The position numbers and the translations under genes are program-made. Of a stretch of 64,000 nt of DNA, positions 20,200-29,928 are shown in pieces. The notes below the pieces were generated by a model. That model had not been told where the DNA came from and searched no databases. It worked only from the letters and a program-made list of their open reading frames with translations. This DNA is from Armatimonadota bacterium (lineage in GTDB: Bacteria > Bacteroidota > Ignavibacteria > OLB7), in assembly GCA_020850315.1 (NCBI GenBank), contig JADZEY010000030.1, positions 35,312-99,311 on the forward strand, in the 5' to 3' direction. The first letter of the stretch is position 1, and each line of letters begins with the position of its first letter.

Positions 20200-21117
20200 A
20201 TGGATACTACTCCGTTATTCGATCTTCTTTCCATTGGCGAGTGTTTGGTGGAATTTTCACAGCAGCCGAGCGGCCAGTTCCGTCCGGCATTTGCTGGCGA
20301 CACAGCCAACACGCTTTTCTACGGCGCACGGCTTGGTCTGCGGACAGGGTTCATCTCGGCTGTTGGCGATGACCTTTTTACTGAGATGATTGTTAGCGGG
20401 TTAGAGTCCGAACGGATTGATATCACCCACACACTGCGGCTTCCCGGGCGGCGCAATGGGCTGTACTTTATTGAATTAGACGAAACCGGGGAGCATCATT
20501 TCCACTATTGGCGGCACGATTCAGCCGCCACCGAAACGTTGCTCCATTACTCCACCGAGCGGTTAGCGAAGTTTGTTTCTTCTTCACGGATGCTGCTGGT
20601 CTCGGGCATCACCCTTGCGGTGATGAAGGAGCCAGCGCGGTTGATTGCGTTGTTGGAAGCGGTTCGCGATACCGTCACGGTTGTTCTGGACACCAACTAC
20701 CGCCCGCGATTGTGGAGTTCGCCGGAGGAGTATCATCGCCGTATCGGGCAAATAATTCCCCACGTGGATATTCTGCTGCCGTCGCAAGCCGATTTGGAAG
20801 CCGCCTGGCAAGGGGTAGCGATTGAAAACCTGTTGTGGCATTTTGCCGAGCAGGGGGTGGGCACCATCTGCATGAAAGCTGGCGGCAACGGCTGCGCGCT
20901 TTGGGACGACGGCATATTGGAGTGGTTCGCTCCGCCAAACGATGTCCGCGTAGTGGATGCCACCGGTGCCGGCGATGCCTTCAACGCTGGATTCATTACT
21001 GGGGTGGTGCAAGGTCGCAGCAAGGAAGAATCCTGCGCCCTTGCCCAACAGACCGCATCGCACGCGCTGACGGTTCACGGGGCATTAAATCAGGAGTTCG
21101 GCGCGGGGGGAGCGTAG
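20200..21117 (+). CDS. PfkB-family sugar kinase (2-keto-3-deoxygluconate kinase-like)
   Basis: SIGECLVEFS, GDTANTLFYGARLG, LPSQADLEA, VVDATGAGDAFNAGF. Start at 20200 preferred. Confidence 0.85.
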   Translation: MDTTPLFDLLSIGECLVEFSQQPSGQFRPAFAGDTANTLFYGARLGLRTGFISAVGDDLFTEMIVSGLESERIDITHTLRLPGRRNGLYFIELDETGEHHFHYWRHDSAATETLLHYSTERLAKFVSSSRMLLVSGITLAVMKEPARLIALLEAVRDTVTVVLDTNYRPRLWSSPEEYHRRIGQIIPHVDILLPSQADLEAAWQGVAIENLLWHFAEQGVGTICMKAGGNGCALWDDGILEWFAPPNDVRVVDATGAGDAFNAGFITGVVQGRSKEESCALAQQTASHALTVHGALNQEFGAGGA

Positions 21118-21143
21118 CGGGCTTGGGTGGCTATTTCATCATT

Positions 21144-21198
21144 GAACAGTGTTCTCACTGCCACACGCAAGAATGCTTCGACAGGCTCAGCATGAGCG
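21144..21198. repeat. 55-bp dispersed repeat, copy A
   Basis: GAACAGTGTTCTCACTGCCACACGCAAGAATGCTTCGACAGGCTCAGCATGAGCG; near-identical to 23546-23600. Confidence 0.85.
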
Positions 21199-21351
21199 GA
21201 AGGTGGTGTCCGGTGAAAAGCGGAAGGTGATGTCCGGTGAAAAAACGAAGCATTGAAATTTGCTAGGTTCAGCATGAGCGGAGGGTGGTGTCCGGTGAAA
21301 AAACGAAGCATTGAAATTCGCTATATCCAGCATGGTTTTGCGTAAGGTGGG

Positions 21352-23385
21352 TTACGATTCTGCAGGTGAGTTCATCACCAAGTAAAGATCATCCTGCTTA
21401 CCCAACCTCATTTTCTTTCGGATATTCAATCGGTGGAACTCAATCGTCCGTTTCGATAAAAACAGGATGGAGCAGATATTTGAGGAAGTGAGTTTCATCT
21501 TCAGTAGCGCGCAAATTTTCAACTCCATGGTTGTTAGTGTTGGGTACTGTTTTTTAAGCAAGTTCATAAATTGGCCGTGAACTTCAGACCATTGTTGTTC
21601 AAGGTCTAATTTGTCTTCCAGCGGAATGATATTCCGTTCAAGGCGACCTATCAACCGCTCTACCACATCGTGCCCTTCCCGCACAATATGCTTGGAAAGT
21701 TCCCGAACATCCTTACGTACCTCATGGAGTAAGTTGTTTTTATTGACAAGCTCATGAACGGTTATCTCTACTTCTCGTTGTTGGGAAGCAAGTTGTTGTT
21801 CTAACTTCTTTGCTTCGGCTTCGGCTCGTATCTTTTCTATCTCCTTCGCTTTCTCCATCTCAGCAATTTTCTGCTCCCAACCAAAACGATCTGCCTGCTT
21901 CTGTACCGCTTCAGTCTGAACTTCCTTGTACACCTCTATTGCTTTTTCAATGTTCGCAGCATACTCCTCCCATCGGTTCTGCTGCTTGTAGAATTGGGCG
22001 ATGTGATGGGTAGCAGTATAAACTCCATGTTTATTACCTACTTCAAGAAATTTCTCTATGGATTGCAGATAGTACTGTTCAGCTAATGCAACATTGTACT
22101 CAGTAAAGTCTGGGTTGGCATACAGTTGGCCAAGCAGGCGTAATGAGTTGGGGATTTCATCATTGCGGCTGTGTTCGCAAAATACTTGGTAACTACGGAG
22201 TGCTATTCTTTTGGCTTTATCGAATTCGTTGTTATGAATGTAAATTTGACATATATAAAAGCTGTACTGGCATTCTTGAACAACTTGTTTTGATTCTTGA
22301 AATGAACTGATTATTTGTGTTAAGTATTCTTCTGCTTTTTTATACTGTTTTTGTTCATACAGCATAATTGCATAGTTGCCAAGAAACTCTCCGCCATTGC
22401 TTCCATTTTTACGAATAAGAATTTCAAATGTTTTTTCAAAATATACCTCTGCCAAGTCATAACGCTCTAATTGGCGATAGAGGATGGCGATATTCCCCAA
22501 TATATTTGATATGTTTCTTTGGTCGTTGCACTGCTGTTGAATCTCTAAAGCAATCTGGTAATATTCAAGGCTTTTTTGCAAGTCACCCATTCCACGATAA
22601 CAGTGCCCCATGTTCACATAGATAATACCTTTAAATGGCTTAATATCAATATCCTGAATAAGCTGTAGCTCTTCTTGTAGCCATTTCATGGATAATAGAT
22701 ATTCACCTTGTACCAGATATACTGCGCCTATATTTGCCATAGCTGTGGCTTGGCCAATGACATTGTTTAAAGCCTTGTACATCTCCAGTGAACTCTCACA
22801 TAACTCCAGAGCTTTATCATACTCTCCTAAAAATATATAGCAGACCCCTAAATTTTTTGTTGCGACAGCTACATAGTCATCCATTCCGTACAACGTAGCC
22901 GATTCGATTACTTCATTGAATATGGTAGCAGCTTCTTGCATGGGACCAACTTCTCGATAAAATTCCCCTTTTATGCTTTTCACCCTTACTAAATCTTCCT
23001 CTCTACCATGCTCCGTAGCAATAGCCTCGGCTTCATCTATATATGATAAGGCTGTTTTATATTCTGATATTCGTAGATAGATGGTGGCAAACAGCAATCT
23101 ATAGTGGATGCTGTATTCAATGCTTTTTAGCTTCTCGCTGCAAGTGCGTGCAGCCTCGGCAAACGGTATTGCCTCATTAGAATGTCCACGCCGCCACAAC
23201 GTTTCCCCGATAAGAAGATTTCCAATAACGCGCAGACGATCAATATCTTTTTCCTTTTCTTTTCCCTGCAATTCACCACACTGCTGCATCACTTCTTGTG
23301 CAATCTCTTCGGCCTTGGCATACTGCCCCTGTCTGTTCTGTTCTTTGGCTTCCTGCAACCGTCCCTGTAATTGCTCGATTGTCAT
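21352..23385 (-). CDS. TPR protein with coiled coil and C-terminal LuxR-type HTH
   Basis: Multiple TPR motifs; C-terminal LTTMELKICALLKMKLTSSNICSILFLSKRTIEFHRLNIRKKM. Confidence 0.85.
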   Translation of the reverse strand: MTIEQLQGRLQEAKEQNRQGQYAKAEEIAQEVMQQCGELQGKEKEKDIDRLRVIGNLLIGETLWRRGHSNEAIPFAEAARTCSEKLKSIEYSIHYRLLFATIYLRISEYKTALSYIDEAEAIATEHGREEDLVRVKSIKGEFYREVGPMQEAATIFNEVIESATLYGMDDYVAVATKNLGVCYIFLGEYDKALELCESSLEMYKALNNVIGQATAMANIGAVYLVQGEYLLSMKWLQEELQLIQDIDIKPFKGIIYVNMGHCYRGMGDLQKSLEYYQIALEIQQQCNDQRNISNILGNIAILYRQLERYDLAEVYFEKTFEILIRKNGSNGGEFLGNYAIMLYEQKQYKKAEEYLTQIISSFQESKQVVQECQYSFYICQIYIHNNEFDKAKRIALRSYQVFCEHSRNDEIPNSLRLLGQLYANPDFTEYNVALAEQYYLQSIEKFLEVGNKHGVYTATHHIAQFYKQQNRWEEYAANIEKAIEVYKEVQTEAVQKQADRFGWEQKIAEMEKAKEIEKIRAEAEAKKLEQQLASQQREVEITVHELVNKNNLLHEVRKDVRELSKHIVREGHDVVERLIGRLERNIIPLEDKLDLEQQWSEVHGQFMNLLKKQYPTLTTMELKICALLKMKLTSSNICSILFLSKRTIEFHRLNIRKKMRLGKQDDLYLVMNSPAES

Positions 23386-23545
23386 TGCTGTGCCTGTAGT
23401 GGTATTGAATAGAGAGTATTCTGGTTGGAGTTGAGTTCGTATGGTTAATCAGCCAATTACTTCGACGGGTCGTGGGCTTCGACAAGGAGCCAGCGATGAG
23501 GCATCGCGAAACAGTGGCGCAAGCCAATCTGGCGGGTTTCTCAGA

Positions 23546-23600
23546 GAACAGTGTTCTCACAGCCCCCCGCGAGAATGCTTCGACAGGCTCAGCATGAGCG
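23546..23600. repeat. 55-bp dispersed repeat, copy B (same orientation as copy A)
   Basis: GAACAGTGTTCTCACAGCCCCCCGCGAGAATGCTTCGACAGGCTCAGCATGAGCG. Confidence 0.85.
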
Positions 23601-23782
23601 AGTGAGCAAGCTCACCCGTCAGCACAGAAGCGCGGGTGAGTTCACCTCGCCCCCGTCATTGCCCCGACCGATGTCGGGGGCTTCGACAAGGAGTCGGCGA
23701 TGAAGCACCGCGAAGCCCCTCTCATCACAATGGCGAATGAGCATAATGTCTAATCGCCACGAAAATTTTTTCTATTAAAAAA

Positions 23783-24031
23783 ACCAGTATAGCCCAGTAC
23801 CCCCCAGCGGCATCAGGAACAGCGATGTTTGTTGGGGTTCAAAAAAGGGGGAAACATGGGGCAGGAAAAAAAATCTGCAAAACCAGTATAGCCCAGTACC
23901 CCCCAGCGGCATTAGGAACAGCGATGTTTGCTGGGGTTCAAAAAAAGTGGGAAACATGGGGCAGGAAAAAAAATCTGCAAAACCAGTATAGCCCAGTACC
24001 CCCCAGCGGCATCAGGAACAGCGATGTTTGC
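23783..24031. repeat. CCAGTA repeat array, cluster 1 (three units)
   Basis: Unit ACCAGTATAGCCCAGTACCCCCCAGCGGCATYAGGAACAGCGATGTTTGYT at 23783, 23882, 23982; spacing 99 and 100 bp; inter-unit tails also conserved. Confidence 0.95.
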
Positions 24032-24369
24032 TCCGAGTTTTGAACAAGGGATTTGTATCACCACCAGTCAAGCAAAAGAATCAAAAGGACGAGCCGCTGT
24101 AAACCGTCGCTGGCCAAAAGTACTGCGTAGCCTTGCTTATAGCAAGAGGTTGAACGAAGAAAATTATACAGAACGCTTTCTGAAGAAAGAACTATGGATA
24201 CTAAGCAAGTATTTATACCAATCTCAGCTGTGAGTATTCTGGTAGCACAAGGCTACCAATGGATAACAGGTCGGCAGGAAATGATTGTATCGGCAGCGCT
24301 GACCTTGATTGCGCTATATCTGTTAGTGCGGTATGCTACCAGTATCCACCGCCAAAGAAAATCTGCAAA

Positions 24370-24617
24370 ACCAGTATAGCCCAGTACCCCCCAGCGGCAT
24401 TAGGAACAGCGATGTTTGCTGGGGCTCAAAAAAGGGGGGGAACATGGGGCAGTAAAAAAAACTGCAAAACCAGTATAGCCCAGTACCCCCCAGCGGCATC
24501 AGCAAGAGCGATGTTTGTTGGGGTTCAAAAAAGGGGGAGCATGGCGCAGCAAAAAAAAGCTGCAAAACCCAGTATAACCCAGTACCAGTTGCAGGCGCTC
24601 ACAAGAGCGATGTTTGT
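24370..24617. repeat. CCAGTA repeat array, cluster 2 (three units)
   Basis: Units start at 24370, 24469, 24567 (spacing 99 and 98 bp); last unit diverged. Confidence 0.93.
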
Positions 24618-24783
24618 GCCAGTTAGAAAGTTCACAACGCACGGAAGGGGAACAGGAATGTTCTACCTACCAATAAAAAAACTCCATTTCACAGTCATGG
24701 AGAAATAACAGTAGCCAACACTATCAATGCTACTGATTACGGCCACCGACGACACCGACGTTTAACCACAACGCCGCCGCTGC

Positions 24784-24836
24784 GATCCCGCTGATATCCG
24801 GAGATCACGGGAGAGCTATGCTCAGAATGGAATTCT
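24784..24836. promoter_or_regulatory. Conserved leader palindrome, copy 1
   Basis: GATCCCGCTGATATCCGGAGATCACGGGAGAGCTATGCTCAGAATGGAATTCT; internal CCCG(C)TGATaTCC|GGAgATCACGGG; matches 29929-29982. Confidence 0.75.
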
Positions 24837-24969
24837 AACGACTTACGCAAGGTAGAGCAGTACGCCTTGCCCGTTCAGCGAACAACACCCACGCAAAAGC
24901 GCGGAGGGAGGGTCAAGAGCCATGATCGGCAGAAATCGTACAGATCTACATCGCAATTGAGACACCGCA

Positions 24970-26766
24970 ATGCAAGCTAATAACATCACCAGACGATCAC
25001 GAAGGGATCAGTCTATGGTATGGATGCTTCTCCTTCTGCTGATTATATCTAGCAGAGAACTCCGAAGCCAAGAAGACAGCTCTTCAGCAATAACGATCAG
25101 CGGTAGCACGGCAATTGAGTCCGATTTCTACTCTCTTCAGTCAACACCCGGCAACGCAGTTCCGACACGCCGTCCCGGTTCGCTTGTGCGGTTGACTGTC
25201 GCGCCGACAATCACCTTCGGCGATGTCCTCACGCTGCCGCTCGAATTCAGTATGACATTTCCAGAGACGACAACCCTGTTTCCAATTCCGGCGACAACAA
25301 GCGTCAGCGACTTTGTGCAGAATCTTGCGAACCGTTTCGGCATTACACCGACGTTCGGTTGGGCACGGTTCAATCTGGGAACACACACACCGCAGCTCTC
25401 GCCGCTCTCCGGTGGTGACATCCAACTCTTCGGTGCTGGTGTTGACCTCTCCCCGGGCCACTTCAGAATCGTTGCATCGGCGGGGGCCGTGGGGCGGCGT
25501 GTGATGACCGATACCGTGGCGGGAACCGAAGGTGAGTATGCACGGCACGCCTACATGGGAAAGCTGGCATATGTTGATAGCCTGACAGAGATCGGATTGA
25601 ACCTTGTCCGTGTTCGCGACGATGGCGCGTCCATTCCGGTGGTTATGAAATCCCGGGTCATCCAGCCAGATGGGTTTGACCCGACGATTCTTGACACCCT
25701 TGTTGAGCGCGACCCGCTGATGCCTGTGCCGGAGGAGAGCTTCACGGCCACACTCAACGTTCAGTTCCCGATCACCAAGGGTGTTCGTGTGGCAGCAGAG
25801 GTGGCAAGCTCGCTTTTCACACGGGATATGGAATCACAGCCTGTCTCCAAGCCTATCAGTGCCATCGAACCTCTGCTGGCGCAACGATTATCCACACGAG
25901 CCGATCTTGCTGGGAATTTCTCCGTGATGCTGGAGCAGGAGGCTTGGGGGCTTAACCTTAAATCCAGTTATATCGGCCCGGGCTATCACACCCTTGCTTA
26001 TCCGTGGATGGAGGCCGACAAAGTTGATGTCACAATGGAACCGCACATAGCGCTCTTCGATGATGCGCTTCGGGCAAGCGGAACAATCGGCTGGCGCAGA
26101 AACAATCTGGCAGATCAGGAGGAGGCGACGACAACCCAGTTGCTTGGTTCTGCAACCATTGATGCACGCATAGGCGATGCCCTCAGCATCAACGGACAAT
26201 ATGCCAACTACGGAATAAGGACACCAGTCAGGAACGACACGTTCAGGGTGGAGACGGTCTCCCAGTCGTTCAGCGTGACACCGGTTCTGGTTCTGCCGAC
26301 CGAGAACCTTACGCACGTCATCACGGCCAGCGTAGGTTTCGACACCTACACCGATCTCAATCCTGTGAGCGGTGCGGATGGACGGAGCCAGACGCGGAAC
26401 CTCTCGACCAGTTATTCAGCATCACTCGCCTCCATTCCCCTCTCTCTGGAACTCTCCGGCTCGTGGCTGGTGAACCAGTTAAGTATTGGCGAGATGGAGG
26501 TCACAGGGGTTGGGCTGGGCGCGGGCTACAGGTTGTTGGGCAACGATGTGACGCTGGGAGCCTCAGCACAGCTAACGCAGACAGCACTGGGCAATATCGC
26601 TCCCGACAACGACCTCATGCTACGGCTAACCAGTACCTGGCGGATCACGGAATCGCTCCAGTTTCGGGCGCAGGCATCAACCATCAGCTATCGCTACGGC
26701 GACTCACGTCCGGGTGTCTCGTTCCGGGAAAACTTGCTTCGGGCATCGCTGCAATGGCAGTGGTAA
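24970..26766 (+). CDS. Putative outer-membrane beta-barrel protein
   Basis: Hydrophobic N-terminus, alternating beta pattern, terminal FRENLLRASLQWQW. Confidence 0.75.
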   Translation: MQANNITRRSRRDQSMVWMLLLLLIISSRELRSQEDSSSAITISGSTAIESDFYSLQSTPGNAVPTRRPGSLVRLTVAPTITFGDVLTLPLEFSMTFPETTTLFPIPATTSVSDFVQNLANRFGITPTFGWARFNLGTHTPQLSPLSGGDIQLFGAGVDLSPGHFRIVASAGAVGRRVMTDTVAGTEGEYARHAYMGKLAYVDSLTEIGLNLVRVRDDGASIPVVMKSRVIQPDGFDPTILDTLVERDPLMPVPEESFTATLNVQFPITKGVRVAAEVASSLFTRDMESQPVSKPISAIEPLLAQRLSTRADLAGNFSVMLEQEAWGLNLKSSYIGPGYHTLAYPWMEADKVDVTMEPHIALFDDALRASGTIGWRRNNLADQEEATTTQLLGSATIDARIGDALSINGQYANYGIRTPVRNDTFRVETVSQSFSVTPVLVLPTENLTHVITASVGFDTYTDLNPVSGADGRSQTRNLSTSYSASLASIPLSLELSGSWLVNQLSIGEMEVTGVGLGAGYRLLGNDVTLGASAQLTQTALGNIAPDNDLMLRLTSTWRITESLQFRAQASTISYRYGDSRPGVSFRENLLRASLQWQW

Positions 26767-26833
26767 TGCTGATTGGCGACAACAGATCTATTTGCAAATA
26801 CAACCATCATTCAACGTCCTATCAAACACGCAC

Positions 26834-29461
26834 ATGAAACAAACATTCGCGTTACTGATGCTATTTCTCTTGCCGTTCATTGCGCATGGACAACAGATGC
26901 GCATTTCTCTGAACGTCACATCGAACCCCAGTCCCTATCTCTCGGACTGGACGACACGAAAGCAGACGGTAATCCTGACCGTTGTTAACAGCGATGCAAA
27001 ATCGGTCGAGGTCAAACTTGCTGCGCGGATATCTCGTGATGGGGTGCTGCAGGTGGATACGAAGCTCGACAAGCTGCCAATCTTCACAGTCCGCCCCGGT
27101 GTCAACACCTTCTATGGTGAGAATCTTGTCCCGGAATCGGCAGTGACGTTCTACGGGGATGTGGACAAGAAAGTGGTACGATCGGGGAGGCTTCCTTCCG
27201 GCTCATATCAGTTCTGCCTAAGGCTACACAACGCTGCTACGCTTGCCCCGCTTGGCGAGGAACAGTGTCGTCCTTTCAAAATACAGAGTTATCAGGGGCC
27301 GCGGCTGATTGACCCGGCAGCGTCGGCAACGGTGCCACCACCATACATGCGTCAGACGTTCCGGTGGAGCCCCGTGGCACCAGCATACTCGCCAAACCAG
27401 CAGTACCAGCTTGTTATCATGGAGGTGCGGAGCGGGCAGACACCAACACAGGCGTTCCGTGCGAACCGACCGATCCTTACACGGGATATCAAATCAGCAA
27501 CACAGATGATCTGGCCAACCGATGTTGCGCTCGACACACCCATGACCTACGTCTGGAGCGTGCGGGCATTGGATGATGCGGGGGATCCACTGGGGGAACC
27601 AAAAGATGGTTGGGCAGAACCACGGAGTTTTTCGTTGGGGCGTGGGGCGCATACTATGGCTGATGCAGCAATGCTACGTGACCCAGGTGCTATTCCGCTA
27701 ATTCCGTTTGATGATACCCCACCAACCTTCACCGATGCAACCAACCGAGACGGCATTGATCGTTCACCGCAGAAAAGTATCCGCCATCTACAGGGTGACG
27801 AAGTGGAGCGGGGAGTCACATCCGGCAAGATTGCCAGGTTCAAGGTACGGACCATCGAGATCGAAACCGACGACGAGGAGCTTGAGGCGACCATTGCAGC
27901 AACGTTCGGGAAGCAGATGACCTTTATCCCCGCGGTATATGGCACCGAGAATGGTGATCTGCTGATCATTCCTCAAGCCGTGCTGAATGCATTTGCCCCG
28001 GATGGGGACAATGCTGACATAGGCAAGACTTTCGGAGTGTGGGAACCAGAACCCGCAGCGAAACAGGCAGGCGGCGATTCCGGGAAGAAAACTAAATTTT
28101 GCTACAGAATTCTCCCGCTCGATAACCCGTCGATTACGTTCCCACCTGATACTGAATGGCTGTGCCCCGTTATACGCATAAAAACACCGCAGCATCGTAT
28201 CATCACACCAAGCACACCGAACGGAAGCGTCATCACCTATACGAGCAGTATCAATGGGAGGCGCGTACAGATCTATCTAGAGGGTACTGTCACTGAACCA
28301 GAGGCGATTGTCATCGGCGGCTTTGAATACTGTGTGTGCTGTGTTTATAATACTCGCACAGGAACGCCCTACTGCGAAGTATGGGTGCGGGATCATGAGG
28401 CAAGCTGTGACGCAGTTTGCACCGGGCTACGCAAATGGTATAAAAATCTAACAGATAATGCCATGAGGGTACTTCCAAACGACAGCGGCTCCATTCGTTC
28501 CGTACCAACAACGAACCCAACACCAACACCAAAACCAAAACTGGTTTCGCTTGGTTGCTACCCGGCTGAGCCCAAGTCATGCCAGAAGAAAGGTGACGGC
28601 TGTCTTGTGATGTTTCCTCCAGATGATACTTGGATAGTTGATAAGGTAGGGGTTAGTACTGTGATGACAGGGCAAGCAGAGGTGATTACTGGTGCTTCCA
28701 GTGTGCTTGTGTATCGCCCTACTACACCGAATGTCAAGGATGAACCAATTCATTTGGAACAGGATGTTGTTCTCGATAGCAAAGTTGCTGCGCTGTTGGG
28801 CTACACCAGCCTGACGCTACAGAAGGGGACGTACCCATTGGACAAAAGCACTGGTAGCTTCCAGTTTGCAATTAGCGATACTGGCAAGCCCCTTCTTGCG
28901 GTACCAACGCCGCATGGGATAATTGTTGGTGGTGATCCCCCTGAATGCCACTGTTGTGGTACAATTCTTCGTCGTTCTGACCACCACGACTCTATCCTCT
29001 GCTGTGAAGAGAAACGCAACAATCCCAAAATGCACTACATCGTTCCGCAAACTGGTGCGATCAGGTACTTCGAGTACGATACGGATTTCGCGATTGACAA
29101 CCCTGAGTTCTGCAAATATCTTGGCGTGAAGCAGGTGGTCATTGCCAAGGGCATCTATCGTGTGGAGCGATCAACCCCGGAAGCAGGTGGGAAAATAACC
29201 CTCACGCTGGCTGAACCTGTCTCTGCAGAAAAAATACGTGGCCGATCATCCTTCACCTTCAGGGGGACCAACCCGAAGGGCAAAGATTGCAAGGGCATTG
29301 GGAACGCCTGCTTCTGGGCAACGGAGCCAATTGCGCCTGGGGATACTTGCATCTTATCCGTCACACCCATTATCAACGATGGGAAGTGTGTTGCAATCAA
29401 ACTTCAGTATCCAGATCCCAATGGCAGGGGAGTCGGCTCGCCAAAGTCGGCAGGATTTTAA
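26834..29461 (+). CDS. Secreted TANFOR-like protein with Cys-rich C-terminal half
   Basis: Start at 26834 (MKQTFALLMLFLLPFIAHGQQ). Module MRISLNVTSNPSPYLSDWTTRKQTVILTVVNSDAKSVEVKL...SGSYQFCLRLHN parallels the giant protein's N-terminus. Confidence 0.8.
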   Translation: MKQTFALLMLFLLPFIAHGQQMRISLNVTSNPSPYLSDWTTRKQTVILTVVNSDAKSVEVKLAARISRDGVLQVDTKLDKLPIFTVRPGVNTFYGENLVPESAVTFYGDVDKKVVRSGRLPSGSYQFCLRLHNAATLAPLGEEQCRPFKIQSYQGPRLIDPAASATVPPPYMRQTFRWSPVAPAYSPNQQYQLVIMEVRSGQTPTQAFRANRPILTRDIKSATQMIWPTDVALDTPMTYVWSVRALDDAGDPLGEPKDGWAEPRSFSLGRGAHTMADAAMLRDPGAIPLIPFDDTPPTFTDATNRDGIDRSPQKSIRHLQGDEVERGVTSGKIARFKVRTIEIETDDEELEATIAATFGKQMTFIPAVYGTENGDLLIIPQAVLNAFAPDGDNADIGKTFGVWEPEPAAKQAGGDSGKKTKFCYRILPLDNPSITFPPDTEWLCPVIRIKTPQHRIITPSTPNGSVITYTSSINGRRVQIYLEGTVTEPEAIVIGGFEYCVCCVYNTRTGTPYCEVWVRDHEASCDAVCTGLRKWYKNLTDNAMRVLPNDSGSIRSVPTTNPTPTPKPKLVSLGCYPAEPKSCQKKGDGCLVMFPPDDTWIVDKVGVSTVMTGQAEVITGASSVLVYRPTTPNVKDEPIHLEQDVVLDSKVAALLGYTSLTLQKGTYPLDKSTGSFQFAISDTGKPLLAVPTPHGIIVGGDPPECHCCGTILRRSDHHDSILCCEEKRNNPKMHYIVPQTGAIRYFEYDTDFAIDNPEFCKYLGVKQVVIAKGIYRVERSTPEAGGKITLTLAEPVSAEKIRGRSSFTFRGTNPKGKDCKGIGNACFWATEPIAPGDTCILSVTPIINDGKCVAIKLQYPDPNGRGVGSPKSAGF

Positions 29462-29624
29462 CTCAGCAGGGATTGCACAAGATATTCGGTGAGATAATCC
29501 TCCGCTCATGCTGTGCTTAGTCACAGCATGAGCGGGGCCACCGAGCAGGAACGTTTTTTTGCAGAAACCTTATTCCACTTGTGCCAAGCCAGCCACAGCA
29601 CACGCCAGAAAAAAAACTTTGAAA

Positions 29625-29789
29625 ACCAGTACCACCCAGTATTGCCAACGGCACTGCAAAACAACGATGTTTGCACCAGAAAAACTACACAGACACAACC
29701 ACCACTGAATAAAAGCCTGCACAGCCCAAAAGCAAAAAACAGTACCACCCAGTATTGCCAACGGCATTGCAAAACAACGATGTTTGTAT
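29625..29789. repeat. CCAGTA repeat, cluster 3 (two diverged units)
   Basis: ACCAGTACCACCCAGTATTGCCAACGGCACTGCAAAACAACGATGTTTGCA near 29625 and a second copy near 29739. Confidence 0.85.
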
Positions 29790-29928
29790 ATCGGAGAAAA
29801 GGAAACAGACGTGCGATACCAAGCACACTGCATCCAGGAAAATCGCTCTATTATTCAAATAATAGGGAACATCAGAACAGTATAATTATACCACTCTGAT
29901 TCGGCATCTACCACCACGATAGCATTGT

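Noticed and set aside
23775-24565. Tandem peptide QQTSLFLMPLGGTGLYWF encoded on the minus strand of the repeat arrays
   Set aside because: Spacing of 99/100/98 bp and indels shift the frame between units; hairpin conservation fits better.
23775-24617. CRISPR array
   Set aside because: ~99-bp period with conserved inter-unit sequence; no short repeat with unique spacers and no cas genes.
23783-24617. Integron cassette array with attC sites
   Set aside because: No RYYYAAC/GTTRRRY pair at expected ends and no integrase in the window.
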